Source: Paraphaeosphaeria minitans
Taxonomy: Eukaryota > Ascomycota > Dothideomycetes > Pleosporales > Didymosphaeriaceae
Assembly: GCA_015832175.1 (NCBI GenBank)
Contig: WJXW01000012.1
Span: 1,632,001 to 1,696,000, forward strand
Length of the DNA: 64,000 bases
Reading direction: 5' to 3'
In this document: piece after piece, positions 9,479-20,151 of the stretch
Numbering within the stretch: the first letter of the stretch is position 1
Layout of the letters: every line of letters begins with the position of its first letter
Made by a program: the position numbers and the translations under genes
Notes under the pieces: model-generated
Seen by the model: the letters and a program-made list of their open reading frames with translations, nothing else
Databases searched by the model: none
Told to the model about the DNA's origin: nothing

Positions 9479-11395
9479 ATGAGGACGCCAATCACGCCCA
9501 GTACGCCCTTAGCACACTCGGCCTCAGCCCCCTCACCGCTACATCTCGACATCCATATCCCACTCGTTTTACTCGGACCTAAGAAATCGGCTCTTGGGCT
9601 CGCAAAAGGCCCAATGCGGCACGAGACCAGACTCAAATACTTACACGGCGATCTGGCCACCGCAAGTCAAGTCAGGATTGCACTGTGGGAGGATACTCCC
9701 TTTGAAGAGAGTCTAGCTGATGATGCCTTGGAAGAAGAGAGGGCGGCATTTGAAGGGCAGAACGCGGAATGGCGACGTGCTGAGCAAGAACGTTGGGACG
9801 AACTTGCTCACAATGGTGGTTGGATTATTCGCGCGACGCCGGGCAATCCAAAGCCCGCGCCAGACTCCTCAGGACACATGCCCTTCTTCATAGAACCGCT
9901 CGGCCTGTCTCCTCACTGGAGAAAAGGCGATGGCCTGCTCACAGAACGCGAAGCTCGTCTCGCTTTCAGCAACAACATCTGGACTCAGCCCTTCATACTG
10001 CAGCGTCTCGACTTGCCTTCTTCGCGAAGAGAGGATTGGGAAGCAGAAGTGCGTGTGGTCATGGACGCGCTGTCCAGTATGAGCACGGTTGACCAATGGG
10101 AGAACCCAGAACACCCAGAGATCAAACGTCCCATTGCCATCATGGCGACGGAGCGTTGTCACCCACACGTCGCGTTTCGGCAGGCGTCATCTTTTGGTGG
10201 TCAGACGACGCCCTGGGACGACTGTACAGTGCAGAATGCCCTGCTACTCATGACGGCTTTCGAGCGGGAGGTGGCTACGCTCGCGACGCCAGAGTTTCTA
10301 CTCATGTACCGCCCCCTCACGGACCTTCTTGTGGCGAGGGAGGTAAGGAAAACGCGACGCGCGCGGCGTGCGATGTGGAAGGGATTAACACAGGAAATCA
10401 GGGCTGTAGGGAATAACGCGGATGGACTGGAAGGAGGGGGACGAATTCGGAAGCAGAGGCAATTCGACCGCAAGGTGCTTGAGTGGAGGGGTGACTTGGA
10501 GAGAGCGGACGAAAATGTGCTGCGGCGGGAAACACTGCTTGGCGAAGAGGGAACGCCTTGGTGGGGGCATCTCCATCAGGCGATGGATGAAGGCTCGGGA
10601 GACGATATCGTATCCGATATTACGCTGCGCACTGCGAAGAAGAAAGGCCGCCGTCTCGCGCTCGGCCTGAGTTCCGAAGGTGTCGAGCCGACCACCAAGC
10701 GTGAACACACACAGCCCTCCTCGTCCGATTCCGAACCCAAACTTTCAGATAGGCCCGAAACCAAGCGTACGACTCACACTCATGCTCACAAACTCACGCT
10801 GCTCTCTCTCCCGCCCTCACCCCTACCGCCTAATCCCCTTCCACGGATCGCTACACTGACCTTCCCTATCCCTTTACGCTCCCTCGACCCCGGGCCTGTC
10901 CTCGCATACATATCTCTCCTCTTCTCCATCCTGCACTTCGCCTCCGAAAACGACACCAAACATGTACACGACCATGTGCGCGCCGCGAAAACAGATGGGA
11001 AGCGCGCGGGCGAGACAGGCGTCGAGGGGTTGATTAGGCTGGTGTCGAAGTTGAATGGACGGGAAGAGGCGCTTAAGGTGTTAACAGAGGAGGCTGAGAA
11101 GTGTACTCGGGACAAGCGTGCGGACAGCGATGTGGGTGGGATGGTGGAGAAAGAGGGCGATCCGTTTTGGAAGTTGGAGGGGTTTGTCAGTGGGAGATAC
11201 CAGGAGGGCAGGAGGGCTGTCGGTGGGGGCTCGGTGGATGAAGATGGGCAGGAGGATAGGAAGCCTCAGATGAAGACGAGCTTGAGGTATCTGGAGAGGT
11301 ATGAGGTTGTGGGTGGGTTCTTGGTGCCGGGGAGGGTGAAGGTGCTGGGGCTTTTGGAGGGGCAAGAGCGTTTGAGGAGAGCGAGAGTTGCGTAA
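9479..11395 (+). CDS. Conserved fungal protein of unknown function, possible divergent amidoligase-like fold
   Basis: A single open exon encodes 638 residues from the ATG at 9479. The start was chosen because it precedes the first soluble, family-like segment. The frame is open further upstream but without convincing coding character. The core has LHLDIHIPLVLLGPKKSA, an acidic DSSGHMPFFIEPL segment, then ERCHPHVAF followed by TVQNALLLMTAFEREVATL and PE. That order (beta strand with an acidic residue, a His-x-His-V strand, then a helix with FE and a PE turn) resembles fungal amidoligase_2 proteins (PF12224), but the key GVE/E motifs are weak. The middle third is basic and low-complexity, and the C-terminus has a helical domain ending in GGFLVPGRVKVLGLL. 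No transmembrane segment is seen. The function is not assigned. Confidence 0.65.
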   Translation: MRTPITPSTPLAHSASAPSPLHLDIHIPLVLLGPKKSALGLAKGPMRHETRLKYLHGDLATASQVRIALWEDTPFEESLADDALEEERAAFEGQNAEWRRAEQERWDELAHNGGWIIRATPGNPKPAPDSSGHMPFFIEPLGLSPHWRKGDGLLTEREARLAFSNNIWTQPFILQRLDLPSSRREDWEAEVRVVMDALSSMSTVDQWENPEHPEIKRPIAIMATERCHPHVAFRQASSFGGQTTPWDDCTVQNALLLMTAFEREVATLATPEFLLMYRPLTDLLVAREVRKTRRARRAMWKGLTQEIRAVGNNADGLEGGGRIRKQRQFDRKVLEWRGDLERADENVLRRETLLGEEGTPWWGHLHQAMDEGSGDDIVSDITLRTAKKKGRRLALGLSSEGVEPTTKREHTQPSSSDSEPKLSDRPETKRTTHTHAHKLTLLSLPPSPLPPNPLPRIATLTFPIPLRSLDPGPVLAYISLLFSILHFASENDTKHVHDHVRAAKTDGKRAGETGVEGLIRLVSKLNGREEALKVLTEEAEKCTRDKRADSDVGGMVEKEGDPFWKLEGFVSGRYQEGRRAVGGGSVDEDGQEDRKPQMKTSLRYLERYEVVGGFLVPGRVKVLGLLEGQERLRRARVA

Positions 11396-13034
11396 GAGGT
11401 GAGATCTTTGTGGCAACGAAAGGTTTTGTGGGCGAAGTTTTGGAGAAGTTGTATATTTAGACACTTGGTGAGAGAGATCCAAGTTCCCTCTGTGGAGTAG
11501 AGATTTCTCAAAAGTTGCTTGGCCTTGAGTACATTGAACTGAAGCATCCTATCCGAACCTTCGTTCCGCTGTAAACAGCACACTGGTATGTTCTGCTTTA
11601 CAAGTGCAAGGATATCGATGTGTATCGATGTGGCCCTGGCCTCGGTGAAGGGGCTGTTAGTAAGCGAGCTCCGCCACCCGCATCCGACCTACCTACCTAG
11701 CTCATTTCCGCGTCGCACTTCGGACGTTTCTCCTTCATCACCGTTACTCGCGCGCGAACACGATATCATCACCTCTACGCAGATGCAGGCACGGAGAAAA
11801 TATGAATCTGCCTCGATCACGCTGGTCATAGGTAGGACATGGCTGGTTCGACACGTATCGATCACTGCTTGCAGGCGACACGACTCCTCGATCACCCTGT
11901 GACTGGACTGCCACGATGAGACCGCTTCACGCCAATGTGACAGATGAGTATCCTTTTTCGTTGACTCTTTCTAGCGAAAACAACGTATTTCATTCTCTTC
12001 ACCTTCGCAATCCTTTTCCCCATTGCGCCGTCAAACCCTCCGTTCCAGTCCTCGTCACGCGCTCGCTGTCCCTGTCCTGTTCCTGTCCTGTCCCTGTCCT
12101 GTTCCTGTCCTGTCCCTGTCCTGTCCCTGTCCTGTCCCTGTCCTGTCCCTCGTCTTCTTGTCCCACGATGCTCTTTGTGTTATCACCTAGCCCTTCATTC
12201 CTAGCCGCTTTCTCTCCTCAGTCTCTTTACTCCGCCTCAGTAACCGTCTTTGTGATTTCGCCGGCTGGTGCTACGGTGGTTCATTCACATCACGCTCTCC
12301 AAGGATCGAGGTGCGACGCATGGCAGTTTCAAAGCGTCACCTTCATTTGAGTCTACCCCCGCATGTTCACTGTATTGTTTCTTGTTTAAAAGTCACCTCC
12401 CGCTGCTCTGCCTTTCACATTCACCTTTACACCTTCACGCTGGGCGTTGCGCTCGCGGTTGCCGGACTTCACGCCCGCCATTTCCCAACGCGGCTAGCGT
12501 CAGGTACTGTTCGCTCTTGCCGTGACACAACATCAGCGCCTGTTTCGTTTGCCCTTGCGTTGTCAAAACCTCGATCACGTCGTTACCTTCTCCACTCTAC
12601 ACTTCCCACACGATCCTTTCCTTCCATCGGCTGTGTCCGATTGCCACTCCTTTATCCAGTGCGACAGTCTGGTCAGGCCAGCTGGTATAGCTAGCAATAG
12701 CATTGCATTCCTTCCACCACCCCCCCCGTTGGCAGCACAAATCAAATCAAATCTCCATTCTCCACACCACCCTGGAAACCCCCCGCCCTGCATTTACCGA
12801 CCCGCATTCCAATAACATTCGCTTCCACCGGCGACTCTCACGTTGAACGTGGAGAGAAGTGCAGCAGAGAGCCAGTTCTCGTAAGTCACGAAGAGTCTTC
12901 CTGCGACGGCACATCAAGCGCAAGGTTGCTGCGAAAGTATCTGCGACTGTTTGACTGACGCCGCTGGTCGGCATTGATAGTCTTTCATTCGGCCGTACAT
13001 ATTTCCCTGTTCACTTAGGATCACGCACTTCGTC
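11396..13034. other. Long upstream region of the GH17 gene
   Basis: No protein gene is supported. The stretch is C/T-rich on the plus strand over 11990-12830, contains a CCTGTC tandem array, and probably holds the promoter and a long leader of the glucanase gene. Confidence 0.45.
12066..12152. repeat. CTGTCC/CTGTTC hexamer array
   Basis: Tandem copies of CTGTCC alternate with TGTTCC variants over about 85 bases in the pyrimidine-rich region upstream of the glucanase gene. Confidence 0.9.
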
Positions 13035-14522
13035 ATGAAGCTGGGTGCTGCTGTCGCTTTCGGTGGGCTGATTGTTGGCGCGGTTGCGCATCCCCTCAGT
13101 AAGTCATTTGGCACTTTGGTGGTTCGGAACTGTCATCGTGTCGACGCAGAAGATCCAAGTGCTTGTCACTTTTCAAGATTTTGTGCTGTCACAGAGTGTC
13201 CCTACTCGAATATAGACCACCAGAACATGACGACCCGGATGCGCTAACGTGGGGCAGATGTCAAGCGCGCTGTGACTACCGAGGTGGTCTTCGTCACCGA
13301 GACGGTTGCTGACGCAGTCGTGTACGTCGACGAGAATGGCTCGCCGTACCTGACCTCGACCGTGGAGCGTGCCACCACCATCGCGTCCACTTCGGTCGAG
13401 CCCACTTCTGTTGTGTCTTCCACTGCAGTTCCGACCTCAGCTCCGGTCGAGTCTCCGCAGCCAGCTCCAGCTCCGCCGCCCAGCCCGTCGCCCAGCCCGT
13501 CGCCCTCGGCTGAGCCTTCGTCTGTTGTTGTCCAGAACGTGGAACCCACTTCCAGTGCTGCGCCCGCACCGCCGCCGCCAGCACCAACTTATGTAGCTCC
13601 GGCGCCAGCGCCTACTCCGGAAGCACCTGCTCCAGTGCCTGAGCCGACTGTCCAGGCTCAAGAGGCACCTTCACCTGAGCCATCCATCCAAGCCCAGGAA
13701 GCTCCCACATCACAACCAAGTGCTGCCTCGGCCGATACTTTTCCTCTGGGCATCACGTACGATCCTTACAAGGGCACGACTAACAATGTGGATTGCAAGA
13801 CTGCAGACGAGATCACCGCCGACTTCAACACCATGAAGAACTACAAGATTGTCAGGATCTACGGAAACGACTGCGGCCAGATCCCAGTCGCTGTCCGAGC
13901 CGCCAAGCAAAATGGGCAGAAGTTGATGGGCGGAATTTACGCACCTCTTCAGGACGTCGATAGCGTCGTCAGCGCCTTATCGGACGCAGTCAAGAATCAA
14001 AACGGTGGCAACTGGGACATCATCAGTCTCGTTAGTGTCGAAAATGAGAGAGTCAATGCAAAGGCCATGACTGCTAGCGACGCCCAATCGACCATCGATC
14101 AGGCACGCACAGCGCTCCGAAATGCTGGATTCAACGGACCGGTCGGAGCAGTGGAGACCGTACCAGCTGTTATTGACAACCCGGGCGTATGTTCCGCATC
14201 CGACATGGTGTTGGTCAACGTGCACGCCTGGTTCGACCCGAACACCAAGGCCGGAGATGCAGGAAAGTTTGTCAAGAGCGAGGTCGCCCGCGTCAAGAAG
14301 GCGTGCGGCAACAAGCGTGTTGTAGTCACCGAGTCTGGCTGGCCGCACCAGGGCGACAGCCACGACCAAGCCGTGGCCTCGCCTGATGCGCAGAAGGCTG
14401 CAATCGCGTCGATCCGTGCCGAGTTTAGCTCCGACATGTTCCTTTTCAACGCCTTTGACACGCTCTGGAAGTCCGATGATGCGTCCACGTTCAATGCGGA
14501 GAAGTACTGGGGTATTTTGTGA
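13035..14522 (+). CDS. Secreted GH17 glucan endo-1,3-beta-glucosidase
   Basis: Two exons (13035-13098, 13258-14522) encode 442 residues. The N-terminal signal peptide is about 19 residues (MKLGAAVAFGGLIVGAVAH) and is followed by a Lys-Arg pair at 24-25 that fits Kex2 processing. Residues about 60-180 are a Pro/Ser/Ala/Thr-rich linker, probably O-glycosylated. The GH17 barrel runs from about 185 (GITYDPYKGTT) to the end. The acid/base Glu285 sits in SVENERVN and the nucleophile Glu380 in VVVTESGWPHQ. The family cleaves cell-wall beta-1,3-glucan and acts at the wall. No GPI-anchor-like C-terminal hydrophobic tail is present, so it is likely soluble or wall-bound. The first exon is split off by a 159-nt intron. 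Confidence 0.93.
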
Positions 14523-16758
14523 TAGGAACCTGCAAAGCAGAGGTCGATGTTGCTGAGGGAACCGAGTGTTATTGCATCTCCAAGCTGGCAGTAAGCTGGC
14601 GCATCTTTTGAATTCATTTCATGGCAGGCATATCGCACAGGGGTGGATAGGCATTTTTGCGTTATGAATCACGAACATGGCGTATGTAGTAGCATAGATA
14701 CCACTTTCAATCATACGATCTTGACAAGCTGGTTCGAGGAGTGTGGTGATCGGTGTGAGGATCGTTTTCTGGATTGTCTAGAGGGCATGATGGAATGATT
14801 TGACGTTGCATCAACTCTTCAAAGGTGCTTTACAAAGAAGTGCGTGCAGCAAGATCATGGTATGTGGTGATGTGAAGCTTCCTCGGCTTTCATGACTGAG
14901 AACTTTTGTGGTTTTGCTCATCAAACTACTCGAGTTATCAACGTTGAAACAAGAGCCCGGTTACAATGCTGTAGATGGTTGTCTACACTGGATCTTACAT
15001 TTTGGTCCATGATACGCTAGGTATTGTGGGGTTTACCTAGTGAGTGGATGATTTCTTAACCGGTGATCCCCGCACTGCTTACACTTGGTTGGCTTGTCAA
15101 AGCTAAACATCAATACTCCGGCTACATAGGCTCCATGAAGCACATCCAGTATATCCTTCTGTGGAGGTGAGCTAGAAGATACTGCTTAGGTTGATCAACT
15201 GTATTGTCACTGAACAGGAGAAGCCTGTTCAGAAGTGCGTCTATATAGTCTTGGGTTACATAAGAAAGTAGTAAGCTGAGTGGGAAGCTCGTCTCAGTCA
15301 TGTGATCACCTCTTGGGTGATCGTCCTGTAGAGCCCGCAGACCCGTGTATCTCATGCGCCACAACATTCCAAATCCCTCTTGTGCTGGGGGTAGGAGATG
15401 AGAAGTTGCTTCCTGTCTAGGACCTACCGTGCCCTTACTTCTCCAATCTCAGCTCCACCTAATCAAAGAGCCTGGGCTATTCGATAGGTAGGAGCTGGTA
15501 GTAAATGCACCAAGTTCGGCATGCATGTTTTGCGGGCTGCATTCGTGGACTGAAGCTGGGCAAAGGCGCGGTTTGCGCCCTGGGAAAGCAGGCCGAGGAG
15601 CAGGACAAGCCCGGCAGGCTGGCGGCCCTGGGATTTGGTTGCAACGACCGAGGCAGGTAGGGGATGTCGCTGTCCGGGTTGAGTGTCGTGCTCTTCAAGA
15701 AGAGAGGAATATTTCGGCTTTTCGTAATGCGGGAGACGAACCAGGCGCTTGTTGTATTGCCAGTTTTCAACTGATCGAGCTCGTGCAAGATTGCTATGGG
15801 ATGTAAGTTGTGATGAGCATTGTGCGGGAGGAAGATGCCAGGAATGAAATCAAGAGCATTCGTGAAAGCTTACTTTAAACAGATCTTGCATGGCGCACTG
15901 TTGATATGCTTCTGTCCCTCTAGTGTTAAGCTATCTTGGCTAGGAAACGTGTCTAACGTGTCTAAATAGGGGCCTTCGATGAATTCTGTTTTTATCTACC
16001 CCCGACCGTCTGGGTAAGTTTTATGGCTAAAGAGCTACAGTATAGGCATGTCTGTATACTTCAAGACTAATTTAAAGGCTTTAGCCTCGTTTTTGGTGCG
16101 CTTATGGCCCCTATCTGTGTTCCGATTACACTATTATTTGGCGGAAGGCTATGCTATTCGCCTCATAACATGCTAGAAGAGTAGGATTGTTTCTTTCCAG
16201 GATCTACACTAAACAAATGAACTGCTATCACGCCGTTAACTGTTAGATAGAATTCGGGAAGTCGTTGTAAAGATTTCGGATAAGAGCTTGTAGGTTCTGT
16301 CGTTTGTTTTAAAACGCTTAATGTCTGTATCTACTCAGCCGCGTTCTGAGACAGTTGAGGAGAAGTGTGTGCCATATTGTCCCTCCATCCTACGAGTGTA
16401 ATCGTCTCCTGACTCGAATGTCAGCGTAGCTATGGCTGGCTTCATCACTGTGACGTTCAAAAGTCGTTGTGCGGCTCGCAAGCGAGCGGTAAAAGGTGGA
16501 AGTGCTCGCTCCAATGTTCATTCAGGTCCATTATCTTCGCAAAGGAAGGGTTATAAAGACGATCGTGTGCAAACGGGGGAAGCACTTTAACCCTCCCACT
16601 ATCTGTTAAACACTTGTGGAGCGTGCAGGGGACGCTAAACCATATAGCGACTAGTGCATCCCGAAACGCAGCTTACGTAAATTTGCCTTTGCGCACTCAA
16701 ACTTCGCGAGCGCACCTCCACCAGCAAGTGTCGCACATCCATACCAGGCAACTTCACC
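14523..16758. other. Gene-free region with AT-rich patches
   Basis: I see no coding gene. About 15880-16350 is visibly AT-richer than its surroundings and rich in TA dinucleotides, which fits an old RIP-mutated repeat, but no transposase or terminal repeat can be recognised. The final 150 bases are probably the eIF3k leader. Confidence 0.4.
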
Positions 16759-17742
16759 ATGGGCGCCCCTTTCGATTATGCGCCGGAGAGGCCGGAGCAC
16801 ATCGAGCAAATCCTCAACGGACTCGACCGGTACAACCCGGAAACCACAGCCGTCTTCCAGGACTATGTCATGCAGCAATGCGAGAACCAGACATACGACT
16901 GCTACGCCAACCTCGCGCTGTTGAAGCTGTACGTCATTTTCCCTTACTTATTCACGCATGTTGTAGGATGAACAAGTAACCACAACGTTTCCTATTACCC
17001 GAGGGACTGGAGACTGAATCCCTCCGCCCACTGAAGTTCTTTATTAGCTCTATCTGAAAGCAACGACCCCACCAACAGAGTCATCAACATACACGTCGCG
17101 ACCTTTTGCTGACACCAACCTAAGCTACCAGTTCAACCCGCACCTAGCCCGTGACGAGACAATCACCAACATCCTCGTCAAGGCCCTCACCGTCTTCCCT
17201 GGCCCCGACTTCTCGCTTGGCCTCGCCCTTCTCCCCAGCCACACACTCGCACCTCTCTCGACATCATCACACACACCAGCCGCAGGCGATGCACCGCTCT
17301 CCGAGGCTGTGCAGAAGCTGAACCATCTCAAGAACCTGCTTGAAGGTGCCAACTACTCCGACTTCTGGTCAACGCTAGACTCGGATGACCTGTACGCCGA
17401 TCTGGTCGCTGATGTCTCCGGATTCGAGGAGCTGATGCGTGTGCGCATTGCTGCGACAGTGAGCCAGTCAATACGGGAAGTCGAGAAGAGTATCTTGGAG
17501 GGCTGGCTGGACCTGTCCGGCAAGGAGTTTGACGACTTTGTCGGAACCGTGTGCGGATGGAACGTCGATGGTGAAAAGATAAAGGTGCCTATCAACAAGG
17601 ACAACGAGGCCAAGGGTACCGTTGTGAGAGAGAATGTCAAGTTCGATCGTAAGTTTCAACACGATTCTCGTGTGAGACCATGCTAATGCCGTTCGCAGAG
17701 TTCTCAAGAGTCGTCAGGAGGGCATTCGAGCAACCTGCTTAA
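16759..17742 (+). CDS. Eukaryotic translation initiation factor 3 subunit K
   Basis: Three exons (16759-16928, 17125-17648, 17699-17742) encode 245 residues. The start [19 protein letters not shown], the HEAT-like N-terminal region crossing exon 1/2 as LALLKLYQFNPHL, and the winged-helix region with [19 protein letters not shown] and [15 protein letters not shown] match eIF3k (CSN8/PSMD8/EIF3K family). The protein is a peripheral eIF3 subunit needed for 43S assembly and is absent from S. cerevisiae but common in filamentous fungi. The length is normal. The last exon is only 44 nt and ends [11 protein letters not shown]. Intron 1 is 196 nt, longer than most here, with clear GTACGT donor and TAAG acceptor. 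Confidence 0.94.
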
Positions 17743-18607
17743 GTGATACCACGTGAATGAGATACGAGGGCGGCGCGACCGGGACAAGGCGGGAATAAGG
17801 CGTTTGAGAGGACCAGGAACCTGCATAAGAGGCATGCTTGTATTGACGTGCCAAAACTTCACGACTAGATGACCCGAATCATCATACTTTTTCAAAGTTC
17901 ACAAATTGTCCTCATCTCGCTACCGTAGTGTTGCTGACATGCGCGCCCGGAGAGGATGCTCGTCCTGCCTCTCTCGAGTTTCGACTGGGGTAATGGGGTT
18001 CGCGCAACGAGGACCGCGCGTCATATCGGCTTCGGGACAGTGCCTAGCAGAACATAATACAACGTGATGTACCTCCCCGCTCAAACTCTCACCCCAGACA
18101 GGGCTAAACCATCATATGACCGACATCGTAGCCAGCATTACCAGAATTAGTAGAGGTTGGACCGCTAGCTCGACAGCCTCTGTTCCGAATGAGTGGGCTA
18201 GATGGAGGGTTTTTGAATACCTGGTATATGAGAAACACCCAGGGTCTAAAGCAATGGCTAGCAATCTTACGGGGCTTGGTCACGCGGCCGACGTACAGAC
18301 GAGATTTGCATCATGCAATTTTCGGTGCTTGAGGAAGCACATCATGCTCGCTAGAATTTATGAGCTTCACCCGCGCAGTTGTCACCGGAGTAAGCGTGCG
18401 CAGCCACAACATCTCGCGCTATCCAAGCAGGTCGGTTATTTACTCGATGTGAGAACGAACTCGCCTGCACGTGGGGATGGTTTCTATTCGCCGGAAACAT
18501 ACGATTGTACAATCAACTGCTGTTATTGTTTCGCTACCAACATGTATGGGAAATCAAATCAGACATTTGGAGATTCTGTTCACTCTGGCCATGAGTTGTA
18601 TTAATAC
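17743..18607. other. Intergenic region between eIF3k and the dioxygenase
   Basis: A 162-codon plus-strand frame at 18116-18604 has no recognisable domain and poor coding character; I do not call it. The gene on the right is convergent. Confidence 0.4.
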
Positions 18608-19690
18608 CTACTCCTCGTACGTAGCTGCCATCCTCATCTGCACATATCCCCACGCCGTAACAGGCTCATACTTCTTCGGCCTATCCTCACCCCACGTACC
18701 CGGCAACGCCTCAATCACGGTATCCATATCCGCCGTCGCAAAGAACGGGATACTATACCTATCCGGCACCACTGCGCCCTCCGCATCCTCCAACTCCACC
18801 AATTTCCCGCTATTCCGCTGACCCTCCGTATTCACGCCCGGACCTGGAATACTCAGAGCCTTCGGCGACGGAAGACCAACCCTGTGAACCGTCGAGCGCC
18901 ACCGATCGTTCGACCACCGCATCATCAGGTCTCCGATGTTGACCAGCACCGCGTCGTCGATGGGACCCGCACGGCTGAACTTGCCCGGGTGGTTTGAATC
19001 TTCGACTTCGAGGCCGCCGACGTCGTCCTGAAACAGCAAGGTCATGGTTCCAAAATCCGAGTGCGCATTTATCCTGCTGCGCTTGTTGTTCTTGAGCTCC
19101 GCCGCATCGATGGCAGGGTAGTGCAGCAGACGCAGCTGGAAGAGGGACTTTGAATGCGTAGGCGAGAGGCCGGGCTCCGGGAGCGCGAGCGTGATACTGA
19201 GCGCATCGAGGATCCTGTGGATCAGGGCGGCGCACTCGGTGAAGTACGACTCCATGAAGGTCCTGAAGCCCGGCAGTTCCTCCTCTGGCGGCCAGATGTT
19301 GGGCTGCGAATCATCATTTACGTTTCCAGACTCGTAGGACTCTTTGTAGTCCGGGACTTGCCGCGACTTGGCGATGTCGTCTTTTTCATATTGGTGCTGC
19401 GTGACTTTTTCCACTCCTGGGGCGGAGTAGCCCCGGTGGTGGGCGCCGGATGGGGGATGCGGGGCGAGCATCTTGGTTTCCATGGGCAGAGCAAAGAACT
19501 TCTTTGACCAGGAGAAACATTCGTCTACCTTCTCTCTGGGGATGGCGTGGTTCTTGAGATATACGAAGCCCACTTGTCGAAACGCATTGTCAATTTGGCG
19601 GGCGACTTGCTCTTGTTCTTCCTTTCCTCCGTTTGGAAAGGCACTAAAGTCGACGATGGGTATGGTCGAGGGGCCGTTGGATTGTGCCAT
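18608..19690 (-). CDS. 2-oxoglutarate/Fe(II)-dependent dioxygenase, isopenicillin-N-synthase-like
   Basis: A single exon of 360 residues starts at MAQSNGPST (19690); a longer in-frame start at 19741 is less likely. DIOX_N spans about 10-130 (IPIVDFSAF, FRQVGFVYLKNHAIP). The jelly-roll catalytic domain keeps the Fe ligands His210 and Asp212 (NAHSDFG) and His269 (RSTVHRV), and the 2OG-binding pair Arg311/Ser313 (DRYSIPFF). GDLMMRWSNDRW is the usual strand before the distal His. Family members hydroxylate, desaturate or close rings on small molecules and are frequent in fungal secondary metabolism and catabolic clusters. The substrate cannot be read from sequence. It is the left member of the transporter/aldolase/regulator group. 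Confidence 0.9.
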   Translation of the reverse strand: MAQSNGPSTIPIVDFSAFPNGGKEEQEQVARQIDNAFRQVGFVYLKNHAIPREKVDECFSWSKKFFALPMETKMLAPHPPSGAHHRGYSAPGVEKVTQHQYEKDDIAKSRQVPDYKESYESGNVNDDSQPNIWPPEEELPGFRTFMESYFTECAALIHRILDALSITLALPEPGLSPTHSKSLFQLRLLHYPAIDAAELKNNKRSRINAHSDFGTMTLLFQDDVGGLEVEDSNHPGKFSRAGPIDDAVLVNIGDLMMRWSNDRWRSTVHRVGLPSPKALSIPGPGVNTEGQRNSGKLVELEDAEGAVVPDRYSIPFFATADMDTVIEALPGTWGEDRPKKYEPVTAWGYVQMRMAATYEE

Positions 19691-20151
19691 GTTTGCGAGA
19701 TAACGCCTTGTTTCAAACTGACCAAATGTTCCGATGGACACCTCGGGAGATCAGTGCAGGAGGAATAACGTTAGCAAGGCAGGGGTTGTCAGGTTCTCTT
19801 GTTGGTTATCACAACCAAATACAAGTCTCATTGGAGTAAGGAGGGAAGGCGAAGTAGGCCGTGGTGCTTGCTCATACTGTGCAGTTGCACCAATGAGAGG
19901 CCGCGTGGCTCGATGATACGACAGGTGGGGCAATTCACCGATCGCTAAGCTGACGTCAGCGTCCAAGTATGTCAGTATGTCGATCTGAGCATCTGTCAAG
20001 CGACATGCGAATTCCAGCCTGCAGACGAATATCACCACCATGATAATAAGTTGCTGAGTCTTTGCGAACACGGAACGTGCTACCTTTGAACTTTGGTCTC
20101 AATTCCCTGTCATGGATTACACGCAAGTTCGCATGTAGGTAGCACACGCCT
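19691..20151. other. Intergenic, dioxygenase promoter side
   Basis: This stretch contains the upstream region of the dioxygenase and the 3' end region of the ACS-family permease. No gene is recognised. Confidence 0.4.

Noticed and set aside
18116..18604. 162-codon plus-strand frame between eIF3k and the dioxygenase
   Set aside because: No domain, many rare-looking residues and no supporting splice or start context.
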